Assembly (NCBI GenBank): GCA_030710605.1
Contig: CP092876.1
Coordinates: forward strand, 88,889,988 to 88,953,987
Reading direction: 5' to 3'
Length of the DNA: 64,000 nt
Origin: Cordylochernes scorpioides
Lineage: Eukaryota > Arthropoda > Arachnida > Pseudoscorpiones > Chernetidae
The notes beneath the pieces were generated by a model. It was not told the origin of the DNA and did not search any database. It saw only the letters and a list, made by a program, of their open reading frames with translations. Below are positions 43,681-55,361 of this stretch, one piece after another. The number at the start of each line of letters is the position of its first letter. Position 1 is the first letter of the stretch. Made by a program: the position numbers and the translations under genes.

Positions 43681-44765
43681 AATATAAAGAAGGCATCTCC
43701 TGACCACAAGCACATGTGCTTTTTAGATGGCAGAGCGCCATCTAGTGGAGCAAAAATAAACTAAACGTTTATTTAGCTTGCTCCGTGATATTTGGCCAAC
43801 CCAATTTCTTGATAAATCAAGAAAAGCCATCCACGAACGCGTTTCGCGCTGTTGGCGCTCGTCAGCGTGGAGAGGGCTGTAACCACTGCGACCAAAAAGA
43901 TTTTTGGTCCCAATGGCTTCCCGAAAAATCAAGAAATGGGTATTGAAGGCCAAATTAGCGTAAAGACGCTTAACACATGAAAAAACAATAAAAAAAATAA
44001 AAGATAAGTGGGTCAGGTGTTGATAATAAAAATAAAGAAGGCATCTCCTGACCACAAGCACATGCGCTTTTTAGATGACAGAGCGCCATCTAGTGGAACA
44101 AAAATAAACTAAACGTTTATTTAGCTTGCTCCGTGATATTTGGCCAACCCATTTCTTGATTTTTCGGGAAGCCATTGGGACCAAAAATCTTTTTGATCGC
44201 ATTGGTGACAGCCTTCTCCACGCTGACGAGCGCCAACAGCGCGAAACGCGTTCATGGATGGGTTTTCTTGATTTATCAAGAAATTGGGTTGGCCAAATAT
44301 CACGGAGCAAGCTAAATAAACGTTTAGTTTATTTTTGCTCCACTAGATGGCGCTCTGCCATCTAAAAAGCACATGGGCTTGTGGTCAGGAGATGCCTTCT
44401 TTATTTTTAATATCAACACCTGATCCACTTATCTTTTTTTTTTCTATTGTTTTTTCATGTGTTAAGCGTCTTTACGCAAATTTGGCCTTAAATACCCATT
44501 TCTTGATTTTTCGGGAAGCCATTGGGACCAAAAATCTTTTTGGTCGCAGTGGTTACAGCCTTCTCCACGCTGACGAGCGCCAACTTGAGCGAAACGCGTT
44601 CGTGGATGGCTTTTCTTGATTTATCAAGAAATTAGGTTGGCCAAATATCACGGAGCAAGCTAAATAAACGTTTAGTTTATTTTTGCTCCACTAGATGGCG
44701 CTCTGCCATCTAAAAAGCACATGTGCTTGTGGTCAGGAGATGCCTTCTTTATTTTTAATATCAAC
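43680..44765. repeat. 1.1 kb palindrome with nested MITE-like arms
   Basis: Centre near 44221; arms about 480 bp pair over nearly their whole length (for example ATCTCCTGACCACAAGCAC at 43697 with its complement near 44735). Inside each arm the block CTAGTGGAGCAAAAATAAAC / GATGGCGCTCTGCC recurs, so the structure is an inverted pair of an already repetitive element. Related fragments are at 20215 and 21823. Several apparent frames of 60-112 residues here are mirror readings of the same sequence. Confidence 0.88.
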
Positions 44766-44970
44766 ACATGACCCACTTATCTTTTTTTTTCTATTGTTTT
44801 TTCATGAGGTATTATGTACCTGAAAGTTGATATATTTAAAACAAAGCTTTATCATATACACTCATGGAAAAACTTAGTTAAGGAAGTTGCACCTTTGAGC
44901 ATGTATATCAAGATTCAGATAATAATTCTGAAAATATTTGATACACAGTGACTTTAAATGTGTGCGTTTG
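44766..44970. other. Short spacer with Tc1-like end
   Basis: ATACACTCATGGAAAAACTT near 44872 resembles ATACACTCATAGAAAAAAC near 2368 and its complement near 42905, possibly ends of a Tc1-type MITE. Not resolved further. Confidence 0.35.
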
Positions 44971-45889
44971 TGTGAGTGAAAACACACGAGATAACCCAGT
45001 TTGAACAAAATGCCTCTGTCTTCATAAAAAAAAAAAAAAAACACAGACGACTAGTAAAAACTAGTGAGTTTTGTGCATGAGTGTTGTTGGGAGATACAGT
45101 TAAAACATCAGATTGAATATTTATACTCATTTAGCTACATTACTTTATTTTTCAAATGTCACAATACCATACCTATTTTAAATTTCACCCAGCAATTTAT
45201 ATGAAAAGGATTCAAAATTTACCAAAATAATTGAATTACAAGTTCGTGAATCTGTGATAAGTTGAATCTATATATTTTTAAACCATGTCCAACAGGTATT
45301 ACTCTTTTATAGAGAGAGAGCTTATATTATCTCATTTCTTGTATTTTCTCAAGGAGAGTAAAATCCATAATAATAAGAAAATATTCAAGAAATAGGTGAC
45401 TTCTGATTGTGTAATCAACATTGCTGATGGCTTTATTGGATTAATTTTCTTAATCCCACTATTTAATCTCATACATCTTCCATTTATTATATGTTTCAAA
45501 TATTAATTCCCTCATTTCTCATTATAAAACTCTTCAGAGGTTCTAGAATTTATTAAATTTGAGCAAATTGGATTGTCTCTAAACTTTCATAAGAATATTT
45601 TTGAAAGTTCAAAATTACGAATTCCCCCATGGGAAATATTTTTCTTAGATTCTAGATTCCTTGTTAAAATTATATTCTTCAATATACTTATTACTAGCCG
45701 AATGACCCGGGCAACGCCCGTGTTTTACCCGATTGAATGTTTTATTCAAATACTATTTGTTGCAATTATAAATTGGCGCCTTAAATAAATGCATATATTA
45801 GTTAATAACTATAGCCTATGTGCTTTATCTGCCTATGTTCTGTTGGCTTCCGTAAGACGCTCGTAACTGTATATAGAATAGCCTACCGC

Positions 45890-46075
45890 CCGCCATGCGC
45901 TCGCACAGGGAGGTCACGTGCTCGCCGGCAGCCAACGGGCGCGCGCCGCCAGAAGGGGGGGGGGGGGGGGGGCATTACGTCACTCAAGGTCACCGTCGCG
46001 CCAACGATGACACGTGATCGTAGCCGTCCAATGGGGGCGCCGGCCATCCGTGACAGAGGCGGCCGATGACTGATT
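45890..46075. other. CpG-rich block, possibly a captured host promoter
   Basis: GC-rich island in AT-rich DNA, holding a run of about 18 G (45955-45972), CACGTG and CACGTGA (E-box-like), TTACGTCA (CRE-like), CCAATGG and many CpGs. No convincing protein frame. GCATCCGTGACAGAGG from its right side recurs near 46600 and 46680. Confidence 0.5.
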
Positions 46076-46354
46076 AGGAAAGACGCTCGTGACTATATAT
46101 AGTAATTATAATAAAAAGGCATATATATTGAATTGAATAAGAGATGTATTTGCCAATATTTGCCTTTTTTTTTTATCTAATGATTTTAAATTTGGATTGT
46201 TCTATTTTCAAAATATAAATATATCTATATTAATATGTGAGAAATGATATAAGTATTTGTTCAAAATCTTAATTTATTAGTTAGGTGTGAGTACATTTTG
46301 TGTAGAAATAGGATTAGTTGACTTTATAAGGTAAACTTATTCATCGGTTTGTAT

Positions 46355-46443
46355 CCTTCGATAGCTCAGTTGGCAGAGCGGAGGACTGTAGATGTAATTA
46401 AGCGGTGATCCTTAGGTCGCTGGTTCAAATCTGGCTCGAGGGA
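46355..46443 (+). tRNA. trnY-GUA: tRNA-Tyr (GTA) with a 16-base intron
   Basis: Cloverleaf folds cleanly: acceptor CCTTCGA with TCGAGGG and discriminator A at 46443; D-arm with box A TAGCTCAGTTGG; anticodon loop CTGTAGA with anticodon GTA at 46388-46390; T-arm with box B GGTTCAAATC. The intron at 46392-46407 lies one base 3' of the anticodon, the canonical site, and eukaryotic tRNA-Tyr genes typically have one. T-stem has two G-T pairs but no mismatch. Located within a Helitron on the opposite strand. Confidence 0.9.
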
Positions 46444-46444
46444 G

Positions 46445-46456
46445 TTTTTTTTTTTT
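46445..46456 (+). terminator. RNA polymerase III terminator
   Basis: A run of twelve T starts two bases after the tRNA-Tyr discriminator base, the standard Pol III stop. Confidence 0.85.
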
Positions 46457-46549
46457 GGTAGATGCGCGCGCATTCGTGACAGAGGCGGCCGGCCAGCCGA
46501 TGAGGAAAGACGGTCGTGACTATATATATAATATATATAATATAATAAT

Positions 46550-46712
46550 AATAATTATCATTAGATAATGATAATGATCATAATGATGATGCGCGCGCAT
46601 CCGTGACAGAGGCCAGGAAAGATCATAATAATAATTATCATTAGATAATGATAATGATCATAATGATGATGCGCGCGCATCCGTGACAGAGGCCAGGAAA
46701 GACGGTCGTGAC
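46550..46712. repeat. Direct repeat of about 75 bp
   Basis: Two copies of ATAATAATTATCATTAGATA plus ATGATAATGATCATAATGATGATGCGCGCGCATCC-type sequence, each ending GACAGAGGCCAGGAAAGA. AT-rich, self-complementary core next to an alternating GCGCGC tract. Confidence 0.8.
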
Positions 46713-47346
46713 TATATAAGTTAATTTTTTTTTTCTAAAAGAGATTGAAATATTTTATCTCATCCCACCCAGAGGAAGGTTTTAGTTTGGAATCACGAGA
46801 AGTGATTTTAATAATATTTAAAAAATTTTAAATGGTCATTTTCAACTTATATATCACTAATATCAACAAGCACAATCAAGGGTTAAATTATATATCCGCC
46901 ATTTTTTCTCTAGCCTTTTGGATAATATTCCCTTCAACAGGATCATCTAAATATAGTTATCTGAAGAATTTATACTTCTAAGTTCTCCCGTTTAAGGGCA
47001 TGTTTGCTCAAAAGCTAAAGAAATAGAAATGGTGCAAGAATTACAACCCTGTATTGCTTGATGATATTATTTTTTCATATATCTACCACTCTGGAAAACT
47101 CTATGAAATTACATGGCGTTAATTGGGTTTAAATGAAAAGTGGTATGATTGTATCTCCTCTTGCTTCTGTTCTTATTATAATTTTAAGCTCCATCACTCT
47201 CTTTTTTTAGTGTAATATATTTTCAGAGATTTTCTCTATTCCAGGACATTCATATTGTAACTTTTGAATCTCAAATATTACTTATTTAGATTTTATAAAA
47301 GGAACTTTTCCTTCAGTTTTGCATTAATAATAAATTGTTCTATATT

Positions 47347-49661
47347 CGCCTTCGGATTTACTTGATTTAAATTCAGCTTCTAAACACATTGTCAATTGTG
47401 AAGATATTGATAATGTGGTAAACAAATTGACAAATTTAGTAATTGAAGCTGCATACTCTTCTCTCGACGTCAAGCATCACACCTCTATAAACACGACAAC
47501 TTCCAAAAATTGGTGGAATAAAGAGCTTAAACAATTAAAAGAACATTTACATTATCTCAGGAATTTGTATTATAGAGGGGGTAACCTGAATCCGAGTATT
47601 TACAGAGCGGCAAGAAATAAATACTTAAGAGCCATTAATAGAGCAAAAAATACGTCGTGGAAAATATTTATTGAAGAAAATGAGTCTACGAATGCTTTCG
47701 GGAATGCATACAGGATTTTTAAATGGCTAAGATCGACCGACATTCAAGTGGGCATACCATTACTGAATAAAACTGCAGAGTGCATGAGAGAGCAAAAGAT
47801 GAAGGAAATGCTAACAGCATTTTTTCCTGATGATGATGTGCAGTTGGACAATGAAGAACACACTTTAATTAGAAATCACATCCCAAGTTTTACCAACAGG
47901 GAAATCATTTTTATTACTGAAAAGGAAATAAAGGATTTGTGCTCGAATCTTAATATCAGAAAGGCTCCTGGTCCAGATAACGTGAGTAATTATATGATTA
48001 AGCACTCATTATTATCAATCCTACCCAGTTTAGTCAAACTCTTTAATGAGTGTCTGGTGCTGGGTTACTATCCTGAAAGCTGGAAACATTCGGTATTAAA
48101 AATTATTACGAAACCGCAAAAAGCTGGCTAAGAAGCAATTAATAGCTATCGCCCAATTTCACTAACATCAAATTTCTCAAAAATATTTGAAACGATCATT
48201 AAAAATAAAATACTCAATTATTATATTCATAATAACTTACTGAGCCATAGACAGCATGGATTTACGAAAAGAAAATCTACAATAACGGCATTGGACAAAA
48301 TAACCGAGACCATACTGAAACACAAACAAAACGAATTGGTTGCATTGATTGCCATTGATATAAGTGGTGCGTTTGATAATGCGTGGTGGCCTGCCTTAAT
48401 AAAAAGAATGGGCGAAGACCACGTCCCAGCAGTTCTTATAAAAATCATCCAATCATTTTTAAATCGGAGAAGAAATACAAGTCTCACCTTCTCGAATACA
48501 ACAATTTCAAAATATTTATCAAAGGGATGTCCTCAAGGCGGACCATTATCACCTTTATTGTGGAATATAATCCTGAATGATTTGTTGATCAACTTCGCAT
48601 CCCCAAATTCTGAAATAATCTGTTATGCGGATGATGTTTCCATTGTTTGCTGGCACAAGACCATAGAAGAGTTAAAAAATGAAACAGAAAGTACTTTAAA
48701 TTATGTAATACAATGGTGTACAAGAAATAAGCTAAAACTAAGCCCGGAGAAAACCGGCTTAATACATATGCACGGCAAACAAAATATTCCAATGGGAACT
48801 CCAAACTTCATAATAAAACCAGTGTAATAAGTAAAAATTTTAGGTATAAAATTTTCTAATCACAGAATTAAGTCAAAAATTAACTTCACACCCCACATTA
48901 ATGATATTCTTTGTAAAATCAACCGTATGAAAAATCTGTTATTTTCACTCTGTGGGAAAATGTGGGGATTGGATGCTAAAAAAAGATTAATTTTATATAA
49001 AACTCTTTTCAGGCCAATACTAACCTATGGATCTGAAATATGGTATAAATTTATTAATAAAAGAAGTAAACAAAGATTAAACTCTCAGCAATATCAGATT
49101 CTTCTTTGGGTAGTGAGAGCCTATAAAACGACCTCATCAAATTGTATTCATAGTTTGGCAAAAATACCTATTCTCACAGATCACATAGAATCGTTGATAA
49201 TAAAATACGATTTGGCCAATTTATCAAAAGAAGAAATTAATGTATTCAAACCGCATGCCCCAACTATAATTCATAACTTCATAGAATCAAGAATGGCTGA
49301 AACAATAGCTAACACTAATGAAACATTCCGAAAATTTTTCCCATTTGGAATTCCTTTTTATTTTCGTCCGAATTTTTATAACTCACAGTTCGTCACGGGT
49401 CATGGTAATTTTGGAGAATTTTTGTCGAAAATCGGAGCAGCGGATGATCCTAGCTGTTTCTGTGGAAGGGAAAACCAAGACTCAATACATTTATTGATAG
49501 AATGTCCGATATTTCACAGCTACAGAAGTAATCATTTTTATCCCATCGAAGAAATTTGCGAATTTGTATATAACAAAGACACTTATGTAAAATTCAATAA
49601 TTTTTGTAGGTTCATTTTGGATTTTCTCTTCTGTTTGAGAAAACCATCGTTTCAATTTTAA
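47347..49661 (+). pseudogene. LINE reverse transcriptase (ORF2 C-terminal part)
   Basis: Open from the truncation point in one frame, with stops at about 48129, 48825 and 48828. RT landmarks in order: NIRKAPGPDNVSNYM, INSYRPISLTSNFSKIFE, HGFTKRKSTITALDKI, ALIAIDISGAFDNAWW, KGCPQGGPLSPLLWNI and active site CYADDVSIV. Then the thumb (IKFSNHRIKSKI) and a C-terminal CFCGRENQDSIHLLIEC zinc-finger-like cluster. The protein copies its own RNA at a nicked target. All RT motifs are intact despite the stops. Confidence 0.9.
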
Positions 49662-49950
49662 TTGTGTTTTTAGTCGGTTATTGAGTTGTATATAATGAAT
49701 TGTATATAGGTTGCTAAAATAATTTATTTTATATTTTCTCTTCTGTTTGTGGGAGAACCATCGTTTCAGTTTTAATTGCGTTTTTAGTCGGTTATTGAGT
49801 TGTATATAATGAATTGTATATAGGTTGCTAAAATAGTCCATTTTAGATTTTCTCTTCTGTTTTGGAGTACTATCGTTTAAGTTTCAATTATGTTTTTAGT
49901 CCGGTTATTAAATTGTATAAAATGAATTGTATATAATCTACTAAAATGTA
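49615..49950 (+). repeat. Three-fold tandem repeat at the LINE 3' end
   Basis: About 110 bp unit, TTTTCTCTTCTGTTTG ... AATGAATTGTATATAGGTTG, repeated three times and overlapping the end of the coding frame. Such 3' tandem repeats occur in several LINE families. Confidence 0.85.
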
Positions 49951-50310
49951 TTTAGGCGCAAGTATCCCGAGCTGGGATATCGCGTCCGATATGTCAAATA
50001 AAAATAGATAAAAAAATAAATATTTTGTATTTCTGCCTCGCAAATCTTGCTCTGAAAATAAAATTAGATATGAGAGAATATCCACATGGTTAATTTTTGC
50101 TTAAAATTTTGACTTGTGTATTAATCTTCTCTCTCAGGTCATAATTATTTATTTATTAACATTTATTTACAAATATTTAGTATTACTTGAAAGCCAGAAT
50201 AACAAATATCTTGATGGTTATAACAAATTTATTTCTACGAGTCAAATAGATAATGCAAATCATATTTTTATTGAACCATTAAATATTCATACAACAGTCT
50301 TGTCGCAATC

Positions 50311-51600
50311 CTATTCGCCAAAGCATGAAGTATCCGTCCAAAAGACAATAATCCCCAGATCAAGTCGCACCACCGTCAGAATGTGTGTAATTAGGCGAGT
50401 TAGCAAGACAGCCGCGCATAACTCCAGGCGTGGAATAGAGATTCGCCGGACGGGTGCCAAACGCGTCTTGGCCGCCACCAACTCCGCTCTGATGCCATCG
50501 CTTCCACTAATTCTTATATATACAGCGGCTGCATCCGCATCTTCTGAGGAATCGCTGAATCCATGCAGCTGAATGTCCTGGATTCCCATTAAGCCCAACC
50601 AGCGGGGTATTCGAACTGTTCGAAGACATCCCAGTTGTTCTCGAAACTTCTTCCACTGTTCTTTTATAGGTCCGTCTATCGATGCATCCCAATCTTTCCC
50701 AGCTACCCACAACCGCTGAATCATAATCTTTCCTATCACAATAACGGACGCCAACCATCCCATGGGATCAACAGTTTTGCCTCCAGCGATAGCATGCCAC
50801 GCTTAGTAATTTCATCTCCTTGTGTAGGCTCCTTGAAGCTGTACAAAAAGTAATCCCCCGCTGAATCCCATCCCAAACCGAGCGTTTTAACCACTTCTGC
50901 GCCATCAAATTGGATTTTCTTAAGACGGGCATCCTCGGGCATTTGATTCAGAATTGTCGGATCATTGGAGGCCCACATTTTGAGAACAAATCCCCACTTT
51001 TGTAAGAGACATATAAATTCTTCTCTCAACAGCATGGCCGACTCTGAATCCTCTGCCCCGGTCAATATATCATCCACGTACATTTCCTTCCTCAATGCTT
51101 CAGCCGCTTTAGGATTTTGACTGCCCTCATCACTGGCCAATTGAATCAATGTTCTTGGGGCCAGGAAAAGAGCCGGGGAGGTGCTGTACGTAACAGTATT
51201 CAACCGATAGGGATTCATCGGCTCATTAGAAGTCTCTCTTCACAATATTTTCTGTCGGGCAGCATCCGTTGGGCACACCAGAACCAGAAGAAACATTTTC
51301 TCTATATCCGCCAGCATAACTACCTTGTTATGCCGCTAATTCATTAAGATGGAAAATATATCCCTTTGTAACTTGGGACCAGTAAACAACCTATTATTAA
51401 AGGAGAATCCGTTGGAGGTCATGGTGGAAGCGTCAAACACGACTCGAAACTTTCGCCGATATTCTCATACCGCATGATGAGGAATAAAACAACCACCCGG
51501 GGAATCCTCTGCCACCAACTCCGGTAAGGGAGTGATGTGCCCCAATTTGATGTATTCTCGCATGAATTAATGATATTCTTCCTTTAATGGCACTTGCTTG
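50311..51600 (-). pseudogene. BEL-C reverse transcriptase and RNase H
   Basis: Degenerate RT start near 51500-51350, then NTVTYSTSPALFLAPRTLIQ and the active site MYVDDILTGAED (50736-51218), a frameshift, and Pao-type RNase H in 50311-50763: LHGFSDSSEDADAAAVYI, ISIPRLELCAAVLLTRL and FWTDTS. It ends abruptly at FWTDTSCFGE where IR2 sequence starts. Stops and frameshifts throughout. Confidence 0.85.
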
Positions 51601-51748
51601 GCCAAACGTCGTTCCAAACTAAGTTCTCGCTGGACACAAATGGAGACCGACCCCCCAAACAACTCGGGAACTGGAACCTTTGGGTCAAAAGGGAGAGGAA
51701 CGATATATCGCCCACTAGCTATGTGCCTTTCACCTTTGTCTTATATAA

Positions 51749-52668
51749 TTATTCACAGAATTCATCTGCGCCCGACTTGGCAGGTCTAATGGGGACCTTT
51801 CTCACCTCCCAGAAGCGCCTCAATATGTTGTCCAGGTTTTCTTCATAATTCACCCCGATGTTGTATGCCATGTGTGGGCTGCCTTCTCCTTTACCTGGTA
51901 ATTTTCCCGAAATAATCGGGTCTCCTGCGCGCATAACTGGGTTTTCTCATCATACTTAAATTCGGGGAGTAATAAGCTTCCATATACGTCTGCTACCAGT
52001 ATTACATCCACTCGGCCACTTGTCTCAAACTGAGGGTCGGCCAATGGCAGGGCCTTCCAGCTGGACGGAACAGGGATACGGAAATCCCGACTAGGTAATA
52101 TCCTAGTCATTCTTCCCACCACCAACGCCTTAATCGGTATAGTTCAACCTGACTCTGTCAACGACTCCCCCAAACAGGATACCTTCTGTTTAACATGCTC
52201 TCCCCTGGTGTCGTTAATCCTGTATTTTTGTGCATTAATTTTTTGTACCGGAACAGTTAGGTGATGAAGAAGATCTTGGTGGACAAAGGACGACTGAGAC
52301 CCCTGATCCAGCAACGCCCGCACCGTGATTCCGACTCCATGAGGGCCAACTAAGCGAACCTGAGCTGTCGCTAACAAGGACTTTGAGATTGCGGTTCTCA
52401 CATGCATCCCTGATAAAGCGACCTCCTGTTCACCAGTCGAAGCTCGCGGCTCCTCAGTGTTTCGGCTTTCCATTTCCCCATGATCACGATTTTCCATGGA
52501 TACTTGCCTTGACAGATGCAGCGCTGTATGATTGGGGCCTTTGCAGTGAGAGCAGCATATTTGAGTTCTGCAGGTTGCCCTCATATGGCCCACTCGCAAA
52601 CAGCGAAAGCAGGCGTTAACCTTTCTTGCGCAGACTCGATCCAATGTCTTCCTTTGCAACTTAGGCAC
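51749..52668 (-). pseudogene. BEL-C zinc knuckles and protease
   Basis: 52144-52668 has ACFRCLRVGHMRATC and CCSHCKGPNHTALH knuckles and a DUF1758-type protease site RALLDQGSQSSFV, with Q in place of the usual T in D-T-G. Further pieces at 51850-52125 (DVILVADVYGSLL) and 51749-51934 are in other frames. Confidence 0.82.
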
Positions 52669-52685
52669 AGTGGAGTCACTCTACC

Positions 52686-53698
52686 CTAAGCATCCTTTAT
52701 CTGAGCGGTGTGCATTCTGGCTACATGTTGGCCATAGTTCTTTCTCTGGGATGATTCCCCAAACCCCTCTCTCATATATTCAAGTCGTTGTTTCCGCTTA
52801 ACTTCTCTCCTTAAGAACTCGAGGAGTCGCTGTAATCTTTGGTCTATTGATATTGGGAGTTCTTCTTCGTCCTCACTATACCCCGCCAGCGCACTTCTTT
52901 GCCATATCCTCAACATGTCTTCCGGCAGACATGACTCCACTAGGGGGTACAAAAATGAGGCATTCTGTTGTGTAGTGACGCCCAATGATTCCAAGGCTCT
53001 TAAATGGGATTCGACCTCGTACAAACTTTCCAACGTTAAGGTCTTTTTCCGTGCATTTTTTTTACCAGTTTCAATAGTTGGCGTACATAGACCTCGGTCA
53101 ATATTACCTTATCCCCAAACCGGTCTTGCTATGCCTTAACTACCTTAGGATAATTTTCTGTGGTTAGCGGGTAACTCCTGACCAATCGATCCGCTCGTGT
53201 ACCAGCCCTCATTGATTGTACAAGGTACTGGAACTTCTCTACTTCCGACAACCCTGGACTCTCGTGGATCGTCTTAAACTTCGACCACCATCCCAACCTG
53301 TCGAGACATGTGCCGTCATTAACTGCTATCTTAGGCAGCTTGTATGATGACATACCTTCCTGGGCGCTCCTAGTAGGATCCAGATTACCCTGGCCTTGGT
53401 GCTCATTTTATTCAACTGGAGATATTCAGCCACTCGAAGTTCCATTCTTATAAAATTATTTTCATACTGGACCACCATATCTTGCTCCTTTTCCAGATCA
53501 TGCGGAGTTATTGTTTCATCCTCCACCATCAGATTAATAATTTATGAATTTACATCTCTGAGTTGGTTCTCAACAGTTTCCAACATTCTAAAATTGTTCC
53601 TGATGGTCTCCCGAGATGGAAATTCTTTATCCAGTTCCGCATCAATTTCCTTTATGCTCTTTGTCGCAGATTATGGGAACAGCGTTCGGATTTTCTGA
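52686..53698 (-). pseudogene. BEL-C gag (DUF1759 type)
   Basis: Three broken frames: 53326-53529 (N-terminal helix, EDETITPHDLEKEQDMV), 53129-53353 (core LGWWSKFKTIHESPGLSEVE, FQYLVQSMRAG) and 52686-53033 (ALESLGVTTQQNASFLYPLV, LPISIDQRLQRLLEFLR). Typical BEL/Pao Gag order; not functional. Confidence 0.82.
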
Positions 53699-53983
53699 CT
53701 CTTTTTCATCTTGAATTCTTAACAATTTAAACAAACAACTTAATTTAAATAATTTCTTTTAACAATCAGCCTAATTTTTTAAGTTCAGAAGAATGCAAAT
53801 TTTCTCAACTTCTTCAGAATTCTTTCTTCAATATTCTTAGCGTCTTTAAATTTCTTTCTTCAATTTTCTTAGCTTCTTTAGATTCCCTCATTCCCCAACT
53901 TTCTTAGCTTCCCTAGGATCCTGCTCGAAGTATCAAATTTGTTTAATCTTGGCTGGAGGCGGTGTTCTGCTTACAAGTACCAA

Positions 53984-54000
53984 CCCTTATGCCTCCGCCA
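53984..54000 (-). other. Primer-binding site of BEL-C
   Basis: Minus strand TGGCGGAGGCATAAGGG, five bases inside the LTR edge at 54006. Confidence 0.6.
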
Positions 54001-54005
54001 CATTC

Positions 54006-54230
54006 TGAGGACTATAATTGTTTTGAGACGATCACTCGTTGACTACTTAAGGGAGACATTTAAAGGAATCCCACACACGGGCGTAGTTCACAAACACACT
54101 GATTTTATTTAGCAAAGCTATCCAAATTTACATACTTGGCACGTGGTAAAAAAATATTTTTACAAAAAAAGAAAATTATGCAAAACAGCTAGAATTTAAC
54201 TATTATGCAAAACAGGTAGAATTTAACTAT
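54006..54230 (-). repeat. Probable 5' LTR of BEL-C
   Basis: Starts TGAGGACTATAATTG on the plus strand; AATAAA on the minus strand near 54106-54111. Outer edge uncertain because no second LTR is present. A 27-28 bp direct repeat (ATGCAAAACAG-TAGAATTTAAC type) sits at 54178-54232. Confidence 0.55.
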
Positions 54231-55361
54231 CAATCTGAACAATTTGCATTATCTATTCGACTCGTAGAAATAAAATTGTTAACACCATCAAGACAATTGT
54301 TATTCTGGCTTTCAAGTAATACTGAATATATTTGTAAATGAATGTAAACGAATTATGACCTGATGAATAAAATACAAGTCCAAATTTTAAGCAAAAATTA
54401 ACCATGTGAATATTCTCTCATATCTATAATTTTTTTAAAGCAAAATTGCCAGGCAGAAATACAATATATAAGACAATTTATTATGAATGCAAAGCTGAAG
54501 GAAATTTTCTTTATATAAAATATAAATAAGGAATCATTAAGATACAAAAGTTACTATGTGAATGCCCTGGAAAAGTTTGCCCCAAGAAACAATGGAGAAA
54601 ATCTATGAAAATATATTACACTAAAACAGAGAGTGATTCAACATTAATACAAAGAACTCTTACAATGGAGCTTAAAATTATAATAAGAACAGGACCAAAA
54701 GGTGATACAATCATACCACTTCTTATTCAACCCAAATAACGCCATCTAATTTCATAGAGTTTTATCAGAGTGGTAGATATATGAATCAATAATATCATCA
54801 AACAATACAGGGTTGTAATTCTTGCACCATTTCTATTTCTTTAGCTTTTTAGCAAACATACCCTTAAACAGAAGAACATAGAAATATAACTTCAGAAAAC
54901 TATATTTAGGTGATCCTGTTGAAAGATATATTATCCAAAAAGCTAGAGAAAAAATGGCGGATATAATTTAACCCTTGATTGTGCTTGTTGATATTAGTGA
55001 TATATAAGTGGCAAATAACCATTTAAAAATATTTAAATATTATTAAAATCACTTCTCGTGATTCCAAACTAAAACCATCCTCTGAGATGGAATGAGATGA
55101 ATTCATTCAATTTCTTATAGAAAAAGGAATTATATAATAAGTATATTGAAGAATATAATTTTAACAAGGAATCTAGAATCTAAAAAATATATATATGTCC
55201 CATGGGAGGATTCGGAATTTTGAACTTTCAAAAAGATTCTTATGAAAGTTTAGAGACAATCCAATTTGCTCAAATTTAATAAATTCTAAAACCTCTGAAG
55301 AGTTTTATAATGAGAAATGAGGGAATTAATATTTCAAACATATAATAAACTAGCCGAGTGG

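Larger units (their letters stand above)
45694..46711 (-). mobile_element. Non-autonomous Helitron carrying a tRNA gene
   Basis: The 3' end on the minus strand is the hairpin CGGGCGTTGCCCG then GGTCATTCGGCTAG, flanked by T, and closely matches the 3' end of the 8.1 kb Helitron at 55350. The partner arm has the empty A|T site at 55134/55135. The 5' end is probably TCACGACCGTC at 46711, though the base before it is G, not A. Inside are a CpG-rich block, a tRNA-Tyr gene and four copies of the 5'-end-like motif. Confidence 0.78.
47347..50020 (+). mobile_element. 5'-truncated R1/Jockey-like LINE
   Basis: Inserted in IR2 left arm; partner sequence at about 54460 is uninterrupted, which gives the borders. 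It has lost ORF1 and the endonuclease, keeps RT and the C-terminal region, and ends in an A-rich tail (AAATAGATAAAAAAATAAA). Another copy is at 7849-11140. Confidence 0.88.
44970..50285. repeat. IR2 left arm
   Basis: About 1.6 kb of single-copy-like sequence that pairs, inverted, with 54230-63965 at roughly 88-92% by eye. It is interrupted by a Helitron (45694-46711) and a LINE (47347-50020), neither of which is in the partner. Its own sequence at 45482/45483 is the empty site of the large Helitron in the partner arm. Confidence 0.85.
50300..54230 (-). mobile_element. BEL-C: decayed BEL/Pao element between the IR2 arms
   Basis: Minus-strand element with LTR and primer site at the right (about 53984-54230) and gag-pol to about 50300, where it is cut inside RNase H; integrase and 3' LTR are missing. 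It lies exactly between the inverted arms of IR2. Confidence 0.82.

Noticed and set aside
43723-44619. Frames sharing LLHADERQQRETRSWM-like strings on both strands
   Set aside because: Mirror readings of a palindrome; the same string appears in every arm and fits no protein family I know.
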